Origin: Uranotaenia lowii
Lineage: Eukaryota > Arthropoda > Insecta > Diptera > Culicidae
NCBI RefSeq assembly: GCF_029784155.1
Contig: NC_073693.1
Location: 168,259,104 to 168,323,103 of the forward strand
Length of the DNA: 64,000 bases
Direction of reading: 5' to 3'
Shown piece by piece: positions 49,257 through 61,300 of the stretch (the first letter of the stretch is position 1; each line of letters opens with the position of its first letter). Made by a program: the position numbers and the translations under genes. Under the pieces are notes generated by a model. That model searched no databases. It had not been told where the DNA came from and saw only the letters and a list, made by a program, of their open reading frames with translations.

Positions 49257-51344
49257 GCGTGCATTTTGGGCTTCTAAGAAAAAGTAATAGAAGTTTTTTT
49301 GTCAATTTTTCCCAATTCTGCAAAATATGGGATTTTTGACTAAAAAATTTAGACAAGGTCTAAATTCATCAATCATTTTATGATTCAATGATCTCTCTTC
49401 TTTATTTAAACCTTAAATTTATACGATATCCGTGCATGGCTGATTTTTCATCTTGGTGATTGTGCTTCTTTTTTCCATCCACTCCTCGATAATGACATTA
49501 AAAAAATCTTACCGCGCCCCCACTAAATCAAAGGTGTTTTGTTTTTGCGTCCACCCGAAAACGGAGTTGAAGGTTATGCTAGCGTAAATTTGAACAAGAC
49601 ATTTATCTTCCCATGACGGACATAAAAATTTGACATTTGAACAATGCAAAAGGTAGGTACCTGATTCGAAATTCGTTCACGCCTTGACCTCAGAGCACAG
49701 CGCGTATGTTTGATTTTGTTTGGGTGGGTGTTTGTTTTTCTTTTTTGCTTGGCGGCCTTTGAAAAGTTCACCTCACCCCTTAAATTTATTAAGGGAAAGC
49801 TGGGGTAGCTTCCGACCTTGACCATCGGCCGAGGCTGACAAATGTCACAGGTGGCATATAAATGTTTCCAATTTGTCACTCATTTTGGATACAGTCGATT
49901 GAACTTCGCCGCGTGGCATTGTATCTCAAAAAAAAAATGAAGCCCTCGGTATTCAACCCGAACAACCCACGTACCTACCTTTGTAGATAATCAACTTCAA
50001 CAAACCTGACTTTTCTGCTACTCAGGAAGAGTGAGGATGGGCGTAAAAGTAGAAACGCAATCGTGATTAGCTATGCACGAGGTCGTATTTCGAATTCATA
50101 CATGTACGAGAACTTCAACAACGGAAAAGCATTCGTCATGTAGGTACTCGGTCGACAGGAATTCTATATCCATTCAAATAAAGATAAATGAATCGTGATA
50201 AACACATCGGCGTCGGATTTTACTCACATTTGGCAGGTGTAAAATACAGGTAATTGTCTTGGTGATATCACCTTACGATCGTCTGCTCTGTTGTGTTCAT
50301 CAGAACATACTAAACACCTCGTGCTTCAATTCATTCCAAAGAAAAAGAAAAAAAACTCGACGGAGGAGTCGATTTGCATTCCTTCCATTTTTCTCTATCA
50401 TCTTTTTGTTAGTTTCATCTTCTTTCACAGTTCAGTGAACAGGTTGGCAAACAAACGTATGTTGGTCAGCTCCAGATGGTGCAGATAAAACTAAACCTTT
50501 TGCTACTTCATTTGCATGCGTTTGAAGGTCGAATGTTGCTATTAGACTGGACATCAGAGGATGGAGTGAAGTTTTGCGAAAGAAAAACAAATAAAAGATT
50601 TTGTGATTCAATTCTAACGTTTTAGTTTGTTTAATAAAATCTTGTGTTTTAGTGAAGTCAAACGAAGAATTTATAAACTTTTGGCATTGCATATAAACAC
50701 CGATTTTGTTCAGATTTGTATGGGGTGATTTTTCAAACATTTTTTTCATCGCGGCACCCCCAGGTTGATGCTTGAGAAAAACAATAACTTTCTGAAACTA
50801 TGAAAACATTTAGCTGAAGCACGAGATGATGCAAACGACGTCGAATTTGAATGTAAATTCTCGCCAAAATGTACATAGTTCCAACAAAGACGAACAAGGT
50901 TGTAGAAATTGTAATGTGTTTTTAAGTTTATCCTTTCGTTTTTGCTGAAGATCTAGAAAACAAAATCTATTGTTTTTTACTATTTTTGCCCCCGGAGCTT
51001 GGCGTTATAATTAACTTTTCTTTGAATATAATAACGAGTGATGAAAATTTTGATTGGTAGGCATTGGGAACAAAATATATCTGCAAAGCTGAAAACAATG
51101 CACTGATTAACTTTTTAAATATTGGAGTGGAAGCTCAAATGAACGCATTTCTGCTGTTTAGCCACTGTCCTTATTCACCCTACTCAGAGGATGTACAAAA
51201 ACAGCTGTTTTGAATTTGATAATGAAAAATCTTTACTACTTTATATTTTTTCTTTGATTCAGTTTTGGCGAAGTCAACCAAACATACCATCTTAAGCAAA
51301 TATTGAGTTTAAAGCGCTGTTTGTTCCCTATAGAAAAGGAAACT
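49257..51344. other. Noncoding stretch with a GC-richer segment
   Basis: Positions 49550-50060 are richer in GC. A TATAAA at 49857-49862 lies about 34 bases before ACAGTCG, which resembles an insect initiator, so a promoter is possible but unsupported by any gene. The rest is AT-rich with nothing recognised. Confidence 0.35.
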
Positions 51345-52301
51345 ACTCAATCGATTTTCGAGAAACTTGGTACGTGGAAGTATTGGAGGTCGGAGATGGT
51401 CCTCATAATACCAATCAAGGACCAATCAAGCAAATGGTATCAAACTTGACATAGCAAGTATGTAAGTTCGCGAAATATTTCTATGAATATTTGAGACCCT
51501 CCCTCTATTCATTAGGGTTGATAGGAAGGGAGGAGGGGGGCTGTCTTACAATTTTTTACATAACTCGAAAACTATTCAAGCAAATGAAACCAAGTTTAGC
51601 ACGGTATTATTTTAGTTCTCCCTTCCAGTGAGGAGATAGGAAAAGGAAGGGGAATCTTTTACAATTTTTTAACTTAACTCGAAAGCTATTCAAGCAAATT
51701 GGTCACGGGAGGGTGTCTGAATTCGAGACATATTTGTATTATTAATTGAGACCCCTCTCTTCTTCCATTGGGAAGACTGATAGGGAGGAGTGGGGTTTCC
51801 ATACAATTTTTATTGCATATCTAGAGAATAATTCGAGCTTATGGAACCGAATTCGGCATGGGATAGTATTTGAAAACATAAAAAGTTTCTATTGATAGTT
51901 AATACCACTCCCTCTTCCAACGGGAAATAGGAAAGAGGAAGAGGTTCCTTAACTTTTCAGCATAATTTGAGAACTAATCAAGCAAATGGAACCCAATTTG
52001 GTATGGGAAAGCATGTGATACGAGAAATGATTTACGATTATTTCATACCCCTCTATTCTTTCATTGAGGATGAAGGCTTTTATACAAATATTTACACAAC
52101 TCGAGAACTCATCTAAGAAATGGAACAAAATTAAACATAAGAAAGAATTAGGGTTCGAGGAACGGTTATATTGTGATGTGGCTTGTGATAAAGCTAAGTC
52201 GGCAAGTCAGTTGCTTCCTGAGCCGATGTCCGTGAGTTCGAGCCCAAGAGTAAACCGGATAAGTTTTTCAATGAATGTCCGCTAACTACATCGTTGATAT
52301 A

Positions 52302-53599
52302 AAAGGTGATACGATCAAAATTTGGTCAAGGGAAAACGCGTGTAAATCGGTGAAATCGTTTATATAAAAAATCAAATTAAGTTTTTTTTTCAAGATTAAT
52401 TAGTATAAAATTCAGCAAAAATATTCAGTTAGGCTTCCGCTTTTCTAAATCCGAATTGCCGGGCCTTACGCTTAACCCCTGCCATCAGATTCTGTACAGC
52501 CACCTTGTCCACCTTCTTCGCCGCAGAAAGCCAGTTTGCCTTGAACTGCTGCTCGTCCTTAGTAGTTTTTTGGTCTTCTTTAGGCCTACCGCTTGACAAT
52601 AGCCCAGTATTTCTCAATTGGACGGAGCTCTGGCGTGTTGGGAGGGTTCTTGTCCTTGGGAACCACCTGCACGTTGTTGGCGGCGTACCACTCCATGGCC
52701 TTTTTACCGTAATGGCAAGATGCCAAATCCGGCCAAAAGAATACGGAACAACCGTGTTTCTTCAGGAAAGGCAGCAGACGTTTTTTCAAACACTCTTTCA
52801 CGTGAATTTCTTGGTTGACAGTCCCGGAAGCTATAAAAATACTGCTTTTCAAGCCACAGGTACAGATGTCTTGCCAAACCAGATATTTCTTCGTGAACTT
52901 TTTGACAGTTTCATGTGCTTGAAAATATCTGCTACCTTTCCCCTTCCTTTTGCCGTAAACAACTCCTATTCCGGAAGCTGCTTGTAGTCGGCTTTGACGT
53001 AGGTTTCGTCGTCCATTACAACGCAGTCAAACTTCGTCAGCATCGTCGTGTACAGCCTCCGAGATCGCGCTTTGGTCGTCGTATTTTGTTTATCATCGCG
53101 ATTTGGAGTCACTACCTTCTTTAAGTTGATAGTCCGGCTCGTTTTTGGCTCGATGCACGGTTGTAGACGATACACCCAGCTTATTTGCGGCATCTCGGAG
53201 AGAGAGGTTAGGGTTTCGCTTGAAACTACCGGCTACTATCTTTGTCGTCTCAGCGGCTTCCGGTTTTCTTTTTCCCCCTGATCCAGACTTCCTGGCTGTC
53301 GACAAACGTTCCCCAAATACTTTAATTACATTTGTAACGGTTGATTTGGCTACTTTTTGCGATTTTGCCAGCTTTGCGTGCGAGTAGCTCGGATTTCGCG
53401 ATGCGCGAGCAAAATTTTGATACGCTGCTCTTCTTCTTTGGACGGCATTTTGACAACTCAAGAGTGAATTCCAAAATCAAAATAGGAGCAACATTCTACA
53501 CACACACCTTCAAAATGAGGGGTGTTCAGGTTTTTTAAATGCAAAATTGAAAGAAATGCGTCAAGTTGATATTGAACGAATTTTGACCGTATCACCCTT
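52302..53599 (-). mobile_element. DD37E Tc1/mariner transposon, decayed second copy
   Basis: 1298 bases between TA dinucleotides (52300-52301 and 53600-53601). The ends are AAAGGTGATACGATCAAAAT on the left and, reverse-complemented, AAGGGTGATACGGTCAAAAT on the right, i.e. the termini of the element at 21745 with two changes. The transposase is on the minus strand. Internal sequence is close to the first copy throughout. Confidence 0.95.
52429..53448 (-). pseudogene. DD37E mariner transposase, frameshifted copy
   Basis: Read on the minus strand from ATG at 53448 to the stop at 52429. It retains the second catalytic Asp (FWPDLASCHY) that is His in the sister copy, the first Asp in VMDDETYV and the Glu in RPIEKYW. 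The frame is broken by a one-base loss near the start (about 53400), a stop after KADYKQLPE (about 52966), further shifts around 52880, and a one-base gain just after the catalytic Glu region (about 52590). The C-terminal piece ends RKARQFGFRKAEA. The two copies carry different lesions, so each was probably broken after its own insertion. Confidence 0.92.
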
Positions 53600-54800
53600 T
53601 AAGTCACAAATGACATATAGATGTTAAAAGGAATATAATCGAAACGAAAAAGTTCTATTGTTATTTAAGACACCACGCTTCTTCCAATGAGTGCATAGGA
53701 AGGGGGAGGGGCTCTTATGCAATTTCGTTGGAATAGCTTGAGAGTTTATCAAGCGAATGGAATCAAATTTGGCATGGGGAAGTACGAGATATGTTTCTAT
53801 GATTGTTATCAATCCATCCGCCTTACAGGGTGGAGAGGGGTGGAAAGGATGGTGTCCCATATAATTTTGTTGTATTGCATAAGAACATATCAACCAAATT
53901 ACTTTACTACTATACTATATTAGAAGTTTTTGCATTGTAAAAAGGTATTAATATTAGAAACGCCTACCTTATTCAAATAGTGGAGGATGGAAAGTGGAAA
54001 GGGAGGGGCTTCCATACAACTTTATTGGCCTCTCGCAGGAAGGAAGAGAGGAAGGTCTCCCTAACAAAAGACAAATGTTTGCATAACTAAAGAACCGATC
54101 AAGCAAATAGTACCTAATTTTAGATAGAAGGGTATTTGAGTATGAGTAATATTTCTATGATTATTTGAGATCCCTTCCACTTTCGTGTAGGGTGATAGGA
54201 AGGAAAGGAGGAAGCTCCCTCACAATTTTTCACATAACCCAAGAACTAATCAAGCAAATGGAACAAAATTGGCGTGAAATAGTATTAGGGTAAAAGAAAT
54301 GTTCAAATAAATATTTGGCATCCCTCCCTCTTTTTCCAGTGAGGTGATAGGAAGGGGGGAGGAGTCCCTCTCTCATATTTTTGTGCACAACTGAAAATTT
54401 AATCGAGCAAAACGAACAAAATTGAACACAGGGGGGTATTTTCATACGAGAAATGTGTTTGTTGATTATTTATGACCCTCTCTTCTTCCAATGAAGAAAT
54501 GAGAAAAGGGAGGGGGGGTTCAAAATGTTTTTTTTTTTAAATTTAAACGAATTTAGCATGGGAGGGTATTTGAATCCGAGTATTTTTTTTATGATTGCTT
54601 GAGCTTCTTTCATTAGGAAGATAGAAAGTAAGGAATGGGGTTCCCTTACAATTTTATATTGCTTAACTCGAGAACTGTTCGAGTAAATGGAAATACGAAA
54701 AAAGTTTTTATTGATATTTGGACCACCTAGAGATAGGAAAAGGGAGGGGGCTCTTTCGTTTTTATTTCCATCTTTTGAGAACTTATCAAGCAAACGCTCG

Positions 54801-55491
54801 GCCTTTGGTCAGCGAAGAATATCTTTTATCGGGCCTACTGAAAATAATTCTTTAACTAAGAAAATTAAAAACTCTCAAAACCGTAACACATTTTAAACGA
54901 AACTTATACAACATCCTCAGAAAACGTTGAACCGATTACAACAAATCATCATGCCAGTTTTTTTTAAATTTGTAATATTTTTAAATAGTATTTCTTATTT
55001 TATTTTGTAATTTCTTGAACGTTAATAAATAATAATAGTGTTATGTTCTTGAATATATTTTTTCTAATTCGTTATTTTTTCTAAATAAGCAAGAAGGATC
55101 TCTTAAAAGGAAACTTATTTTCCACTGAGATTCTTTCTTAAGAATAATACTTTAATCTTAATATACAGTTCCTCGCATTAAATATATTTGTGCTCTCAAC
55201 ATGCTATAATTTTTTGCTCGCGTGCAATTGTAAATTTTTGCTGCCAAACATGATGAGGATGAAGTGTCCAGTATCAGGGGACTTAGATGTGTTTTTTTTT
55301 ATGTGGGAGAGTGTGGCGGGCCATAAAAAATTGAACTAAATATAAGTTTCTGCAATTTATACAATTTATTTCATAAGAGAGGTTTTTTGCGTACGAATAT
55401 TTGGGTCATCAAACTTATCAAACAAATTGAATCAAAATTGTCAGATCTTGAAAAACAAATTTATGTAGATATCAGGTTTCATGAAATAATA
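54801..55491. other. AT-rich noncoding stretch
   Basis: Nothing recognised. Confidence 0.5.
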
Positions 55492-56400
55492 AAGCATGGA
55501 TCACGCGAAATCTGGACGCATTAAAACGGGTCTATCTCAGAGCTATGTCAACGAAATAAAAATGTAGGTTTTTTATTGCACTTTGAAGGAAAAAAAAAAA
55601 AATTCTGATGTTGTTTTGATGAAATTTCGAACTTTTCTTCGAGTACCACTCATCATAGTTTGGACACCCTATTCGTTGACCTTAGCGGCCATTTTGTTCC
55701 ACAATCTCTTTATCTCTGTTGCATCCCGAGTCGTCCTACTATTCTTCTTCATCTTCTGCTTGAAAATTGTCCAAAATTTTTCAACAGGGCGGAATTAAGG
55801 GCAGTTGGGTGGGTTGATGTCCTTTTCGACAAAATCCACCCGTTGGCCCGATATCGCTGTAATAACTCTTTGCTTCAGAGGCAGCTTGTCAAATCTGGCG
55901 AAAAATTCACTGGTCCTTTGTGAGATCTAATGTACGAAAAAAAAAAAACGATTTTCAGGCACTCCTCCTTGTACATTTCGAAGTCCATGGTCTTGTTTTT
56001 CAAAAAAAAAACGTGGTTTTTCGTCCGTAGCTGCAAATACCTTGCCAGATCAAACACTTTTCTGCAAACTTATCGGCAAAAACTAATTTGAACTTCGTGG
56101 GGACATCACGCCGACCAGTGGCTTTGTAAAAATTTTGGCCAGGAAGCCGCCCAAAATCAGATTTCGCAATTTTTGAACCAGACCACGTCGCTGTTTTGAC
56201 GTGGGTGTCCAAAATTAATTTTCGTCTAGCGGCTTCTATCACGTGTAACTTTTTTGAAACACAACGAATCGTAATGAAATTTTCAGCACTGATAGAAAAA
56301 ACGTTCCAAAACAAAGTATTGTCAAAACATTTCAGATCCGACTACTAGGAGCGCTATGGTATAATAAACAGTGCGTCCAGATTTTGGATGATCCATGCTT
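55492..56400 (-). mobile_element. Internally deleted DD37E mariner, third family
   Basis: About 908 bases. The left end, AAGCATGGATCACGCGAAAT, matches the reverse-complemented right end, AAGCATGGATCATCCAAAAT, and both continue CTGGACGCA. A TA is present at or within one base of each end. It is some 390 bases shorter than the full-length element at 35813; the missing part corresponds to the transposase segment between the helix-turn-helix and the region just past the first catalytic Asp. Confidence 0.85.
55700..56314 (-). pseudogene. Transposase remnant with internal deletion
   Basis: Minus strand. The N-terminal part reads ARRKLILDTHVKTATWSGSK and IAK, then jumps directly to SDFGRLPGQNFYKATGRRD, which in the related copy at 35945-37053 lies just after the DDETY motif. 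The first catalytic Asp is therefore deleted. It continues KLVFADKFAEKCLIWQGICS, with stops and shifts after that, and a diverged second-Asp region (FSPDLTSCL, about 55880). It cannot encode active enzyme; only the termini could be mobilised in trans. Confidence 0.8.
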
Positions 56401-56461
56401 AATGCATGAAATCATCTTTGTATAGCAATTTCAAACTTCGACTGCGACCCTTATTTTAAAG

Positions 56462-56515
56462 TTGTTGCTTCTGCATTACTGGAAGGTGTAGCAAAGCACA
56501 CCGGGTCAGCTAGTA
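56462..56515 (-). repeat. Truncated copy of the ACTAGCTGACCCGG repeat
   Basis: On the minus strand it starts TACTAGCTGACCCGGTGTGC. The 18 bases at 56485-56502 have complementary ends (GGTGT/ACACC), as in the copy at 13768-13785 but with different bases. Confidence 0.7.
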
Positions 56516-56519
56516 CATA

Positions 56520-56880
56520 ATAAAATATCGTTATTTAAACTTTATCCCGTTAAGAAATTCTAGAACCAGGAATATTGTAGTCCCTTTGCATGGTACTACA
56601 TACTTATTACGGTAGATCTTTCTTCGTGAGAGGTGTTGTGTATTGGAATAATCTTCGCTTTAATCTCAAATCAATTCAAAATAAATTAGAGTTCAAAAGG
56701 AGTTTGCTGGAGGAATTCGTGGAGTAAGAACGACATATAAATAAATAAGAATCAGTATGATGGAACGATTAGTTGTTAAGTAATTATAAGAAATGAAACT
56801 ACCACATTGTAACATTTAAAAAGATTTTGATCTTACGTTGCAAGATTCAATAAACAATAATGATGATAAACAAGAGTCAA
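56520..56880 (+). pseudogene. Non-LTR retrotransposon fragment (reverse transcriptase C-terminus)
   Basis: Translation in two frames gives NSRTRNIVVPLHGTTY, then, after a frameshift, FFVRGVVYWNNLRFNL and FKRSLLEEFVE followed by a stop at 56725-56727. Arg-rich RTRN, then FVRG..YWN.L, then FKR is the usual ending of the long open frame in several insect non-LTR clades. About 150 bases of 3' untranslated sequence follow, ending in AATAAACAATAATGATGAT. The copy is 5'-truncated and broken. Confidence 0.7.
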
Positions 56881-56910
56881 TTTTAAACTGTGTTCAACAA
56901 ATACTAATAT

Positions 56911-56940
56911 TGTTTTTTTTTCTTTTTCTTACAGGTATGT
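56911..56940 (+). promoter_or_regulatory. Candidate recursive splice site
   Basis: A pyrimidine tract of about 20 bases leads to TTACAG|GTATGT, with the acceptor AG directly abutting a donor GTATGT at 56934/56935. This back-to-back arrangement is the signature of recursive (zero-nucleotide exon) splice sites known from long fly introns. It lies on the + strand in the presumed >37-kb intron of the ZP gene. The donor half is GTATGT rather than the favoured GTAAGT. Confidence 0.45.
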
Positions 56941-57908
56941 ACAAATAAATCAATACGGTAAATATAAAAAGACTCAATACTTATGAGTAAAAGTATTATA
57001 AACGCAACGCCACGTTATACTTTTTATTTTCATTTTCTATTTTAATTACAACAAACAACGCCTTTCAATTTCCAATATCAACTCATCAATGGATTACTGT
57101 GGGTTTTAAGGACCCCTGTGCAAATTTTACTAATGAAAATCTTTTTTTTTTTTTTGTGGACAAAATTTAAAAGTCTGGGTGTTAATTCTGATTTAAAGCT
57201 TTTAAATCTTCCTGAAAATACTGAAGGACAACTTTGAGTCAGAAGTCAGAATATCGAAGATGTTACATTCTAAAAATAAGTCCATCGTCAACAGGAATAC
57301 AGAATTATGTAAAAAGAAAACCTTAAAATTTAATTTGATGGTTTCAAAACATTCCATCTCTCCACGAAAAAAATCTGATAGTTCGGAATTATGTGTACTT
57401 TTAAAAAAATATTGAAACCCCCTTTTATCTCATATTTTTCCATGAATATGATATTTGTTGCAAATTTATAACTTAATGAATCGAAATTCCGAATAACTGT
57501 TACATAGTTACACTAAAACAGTCTTGAATAAAGTTAACCAATAAAAATACCTTCTCCATGTAATTTGGAGCCAATTTCTGTATTTCAAATTTGCGTTTCA
57601 AATTCAGGTCTATAAACATAATTCTTTTTTTTTATATGACTAGCTAAATGTTGCCAGAATTTTGCCTAGCGAAACCATGCATTTGATTTCAAAATTGTTG
57701 ACCAAAATCCGGACAATATACAGGTCAATTTGGTAAATACCTGGGAATAACTCATGAGCAGACCATGTTGGATGTAAAAGGAAACACAACTTGTTTTATG
57801 AACGGTCAAACCAAATGAGAGTTTTTTTTTTCTATTGAAAACTACAACTTATTTCGAAAATTTTCCACAATACAGGAACACAAATTGTCTGGCAACATTA
57901 TAACAGTG
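56941..57908. other. AT-rich noncoding stretch
   Basis: No gene. The segment 57640-57800 resembles 30900-31070. Confidence 0.4.
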
Positions 57909-57916
57909 ATTGCAAG

Positions 57917-58303
57917 CAAGGTTGCCGAAATCACAGAAAAATCTATAATTTCACAGAATTTTGGGCCAAATTTCATCACAGAATCTGTGTCACAGAACAC
58001 AGAATTTTTGGAACATTCACAGATTTCACAGAATTTTAAAATTTTGGGCGTTTTTTCAAAATTGATATTTCTATGACAATTCAAATTTTGGATAAATGTC
58101 TTTGAATTGGAGAAATATGATAAAATTGATAATGTTGATTGATTTTTCTCAAGTAGAATTTAAAAAAGACGCAATTTGACATGACTTTTGAATGAAATTA
58201 ATGGAAAAATCATCACAGAAAATCGTCACAGAATTTTTGGGAAAAATCCCAGAAAGTCAGAATTTTTTTTCGACAAAACACAGAATATTTTTCGGCAACC
58301 TTG
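57917..58303. mobile_element. hAT-like MITE, 387 bases, perfect ends
   Basis: The perfect 14-base terminal inverted repeat CAAGGTTGCCGAAA is flanked by a perfect 8-base target duplication ATTGCAAG (57909-57916 and 58304-58311). The interior is rich in CACAGAATTTT repeats. It has no transposase; the open frames inside are artefacts. Length, TSD and TIR place it with hAT-mobilised MITEs. Confidence 0.92.
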
Positions 58304-58311
58304 ATTGCAAG

Positions 58312-61300
58312 GTTCAAACAGCGTGTATACTTTTAGACGCTTTCCTTTATTTCAGGGTGACGAATACATTCGTGATTAAACAAAGTTGAAAAGAAATTTG
58401 TTTCATGACAATTTATCATCAAATTTTAAATCGTATAACTTTTATGACTAATTTTATGATATTTGCTCAAAATATTTGAACGCATGAATCTGAAAAACTT
58501 ACAACACAATTTGTTTTTAAGTTTGATTTGAGAATGAGAACAAACCCGGGAAAAATCCGAGCTTTTCCAATGAAATCTGGCAACTGGTCCGGACCAGATT
58601 TTTTTAAACGAATTTTAAATTGAATATACGGGCAAACCCGGATAAAACCTTAGACAAGCTACCAATACATGAAATGGAATCAATTAAAAGTATTTAAATT
58701 AAAACACGCTTCAATGTTTTCATTTTCGCCGGTTTCCTATTATTTTCCGGAATATGTGATTTACGCTCGATCAAATCTGAATGAAGATGAAATTTCCAAA
58801 AAAAAAAAACAAAATAAACACCAGAATAAGAGGTATTGGCAATCGTTTTGCATTATAAATTCAAAATTGATGATTTTTGGACTTATACGCTTCAATTGAA
58901 AAATAAAAAATAAACTTTTTGAAGGGACTCATTCAAATTCAAATATTCTTTTCAGGTACATTTATCTACAATATTTCATGAAAAGCAAGACTTTCAAAAA
59001 TTCAAATTACTATTACAAATAAATTATGCAACTTATAAACGCAGAACGAAAGAAAAGTCTGTTTTTTTTTTAAGGAAAAAAAAGCTTCATTGACTCTCCA
59101 TTGGAATCTCAGGAATTGGAATTTAAACCATGTCAAGCTCAGGTACGTTGATTTCTTAAAATAAATTCCAATGCACGTATCGCAATTGATGCAACGTGGT
59201 AAGCGAAGCAGTTAGCGAATCTAACAACAAAAAACTTCCGCATAAAATCAATCAATTGACGTTTGGTTCGTTAAACATGTAATCCAAACCTGAAGCGTAC
59301 GTAAGAGCTGTTGTTGATCTCGGTCAGAAGCAAGTTCAAAGAGAAGAAAGGTGAATAGCGAGAGATGGCGAGTGTTTGAATTACCCAATTCCCCCGATAT
59401 GTAACGCTAACGCACATGTCCGATTGGAATTTGGAACCACAACTGAATCAAACGAGACACGTTTCCACGAAATCATGAAGTGACTTACTCGTTTCCTCGT
59501 AAATCAGCTCGCGATGTTGAATTTCTCGTTGTTATTTATTTGCCACGCCGCCGCCGAAATGTCAGTTTGACCACTTTGGCGAAATTCGGTCACGCCCAAA
59601 TCGTGGACTATTATGCATAAGGCGCAAAAACCGGTAGACCAGTTCAGATCAGATCCAGTGTTCAGTGACCCTGTGTGTGACACTGTCTCTGTCTCTCTCT
59701 CTCGAATGGGTGTTACGACACTTTTAGCATGGGTAGGATAATTGGTGGAACGAGGGCACACCACCTTGCTGGTGCCAAAATGTGAAACAGAGACCCAGAT
59801 TGGGACAGATCAGGTTTGTTGAGGTCACTGCGCCAAAATACTGTTAATGTGAGGAGGATCGATGAATATCAGCGGGCTCGCAGACGATGCAAAAAAAAAC
59901 GGATGAAGACCTTGAGTTTCTGAAAACATATCGTTAAATCCATCTGGCTCATTGAAAAGGGCTACAATTATGAGTACTTGAATACAGGTTCTTCGGGCTT
60001 ATGACCTATGATCAGTTGATGCTTCTGAAATTCTTTGCATTTTGTTGCTAAATGAATACCAGGCACTGAATTATGATTCAGAGTATGTACTTGTACAGAC
60101 AAAATACGAAAATTAATTTGCTCACTCAAAATTTTAAACTGAACGGAATAATTTTATCCAAATCTGTTTAAAACATACAAAATCAGGAAATTAATGGCTA
60201 GTTCAGTTCAGAGATCATCGTTTTGAAGATCAACTTTGAAAGAATGAATCAACCACCATTGGAAGGTTAAACATTTTCTTTATTCAAACACGATTTTAAG
60301 ATCTCGATAAGTTAGCTCGTTCCATGAATGTAACGAATTGTTTCGTTTCGAAGATACCTTGCAACACACTTGTCTACCACACTGACCAGCAGTAGTAGTA
60401 TGATGATGATCAGTATTGATCAAGCTCCTCTTTTGGCATTCAAAAGAGTGACCGCCCATTGATGATGATGTCAGGAGATTAGCTGCGGCGAAGTGAATGG
60501 TCTATGCATGGTTTCAGACTCACTTCAGCTAAGTTTCTTTAGTTTCAACTTCGATGTTCGGCTTGCTTGATTCTTTTGGGATGTCCCTTTGATTTCATCT
60601 GTGCTTCGATGAAAATGTTTTGAAATATTTGCATGTTCATCAATTTTCTGAAAATCTGAATAAAATGAAATATAAATCAAACAATATAATTCAAGTTTAT
60701 TAGCTTACTATTCGGTGTATGTGCATGATGCATTTTCTAGTCCTGTATATAAAATTGTTTAAAAGATTTTTAACAGGTAAATTTCATGCAGTTTTTTTCC
60801 TGTACACCCTCCAAGTTGGGTGTATCGGGTCAGTGGCTTATAAATTTTTAAGCTCGTAGTGTTCAAATTCAAAAATAAAAAGGATTCAAACTAAGTAGGG
60901 TGATAAGGCATGTTGAGGAAAAAAATTCCATCGAATTTCAAAAACCAACCCAAATTCATTGACAAGCCCAAGAATAAATAACCCGTGGAAAATTCAGCTT
61001 AATCAAAAGGAGCCAAAGAAATGGGATATTTTATTAGACTTTAAAATGCATGAAATGTTGAAATCTAGTGATTTTTCGATAACAAAAACTTTCCAGATGA
61101 AATCATCACTCGCTGCAAACCAAATGTAAAACATTTAAATGTTTAAAAAGCATCCTAAATTTCAATTTCACTATGCTGGTTCATAAATTCTCCACTAGGG
61201 TGGCCCTTAAAATAATATAAACGAAAAACTATATTGAAAACGCATTTTCAGCAGAAAATTTCAGTACGCTAACACCTGAAAAAAGTTTCAACAATAACTT

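Larger units (their letters stand above)
52180..53646 (+). repeat. tRNA-derived SINE, family B, copy 2, split by a mariner
   Basis: The left part (52180-52301) matches 25163-25290: GGCTTGTGATAAAGCTAAGT, GAGTTCGAGCCCAAGAGTAA, then TCGTTGATATA. The right part (53600-53646) continues the same SINE with CACAAATGACAT and ATAATCGAAACGAAA. The break falls exactly at a TA, the mariner target. Confidence 0.88.
51345..54800. repeat. Degenerate tandem array, unit roughly 105-150 bases
   Basis: The unit has a recurring core, CTCGAGAACTAATCAAGCAA, then ATGGAACCAAATTTGGCATG, then a GAGAAATGTTTCTATGATTA-like part, then a CCCTCCCTCTTCC / GATAGGAAGGGAGG part. Core occurrences lie near 51564, 51676, 51826, 51966, 52098, 53736, 53878, 54085, 54235, 54388, 54666 and 54775. 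Spacing is variable and divergence high, so the array is old. It is interrupted at about 52180-53646 by a SINE that itself carries a mariner. All open frames in it are by-products. Confidence 0.85.

Noticed and set aside
61198..61215. AGGGTGGCCCTTA motif shared with 39124
   Set aside because: Single short motif with no inverted partner nearby.
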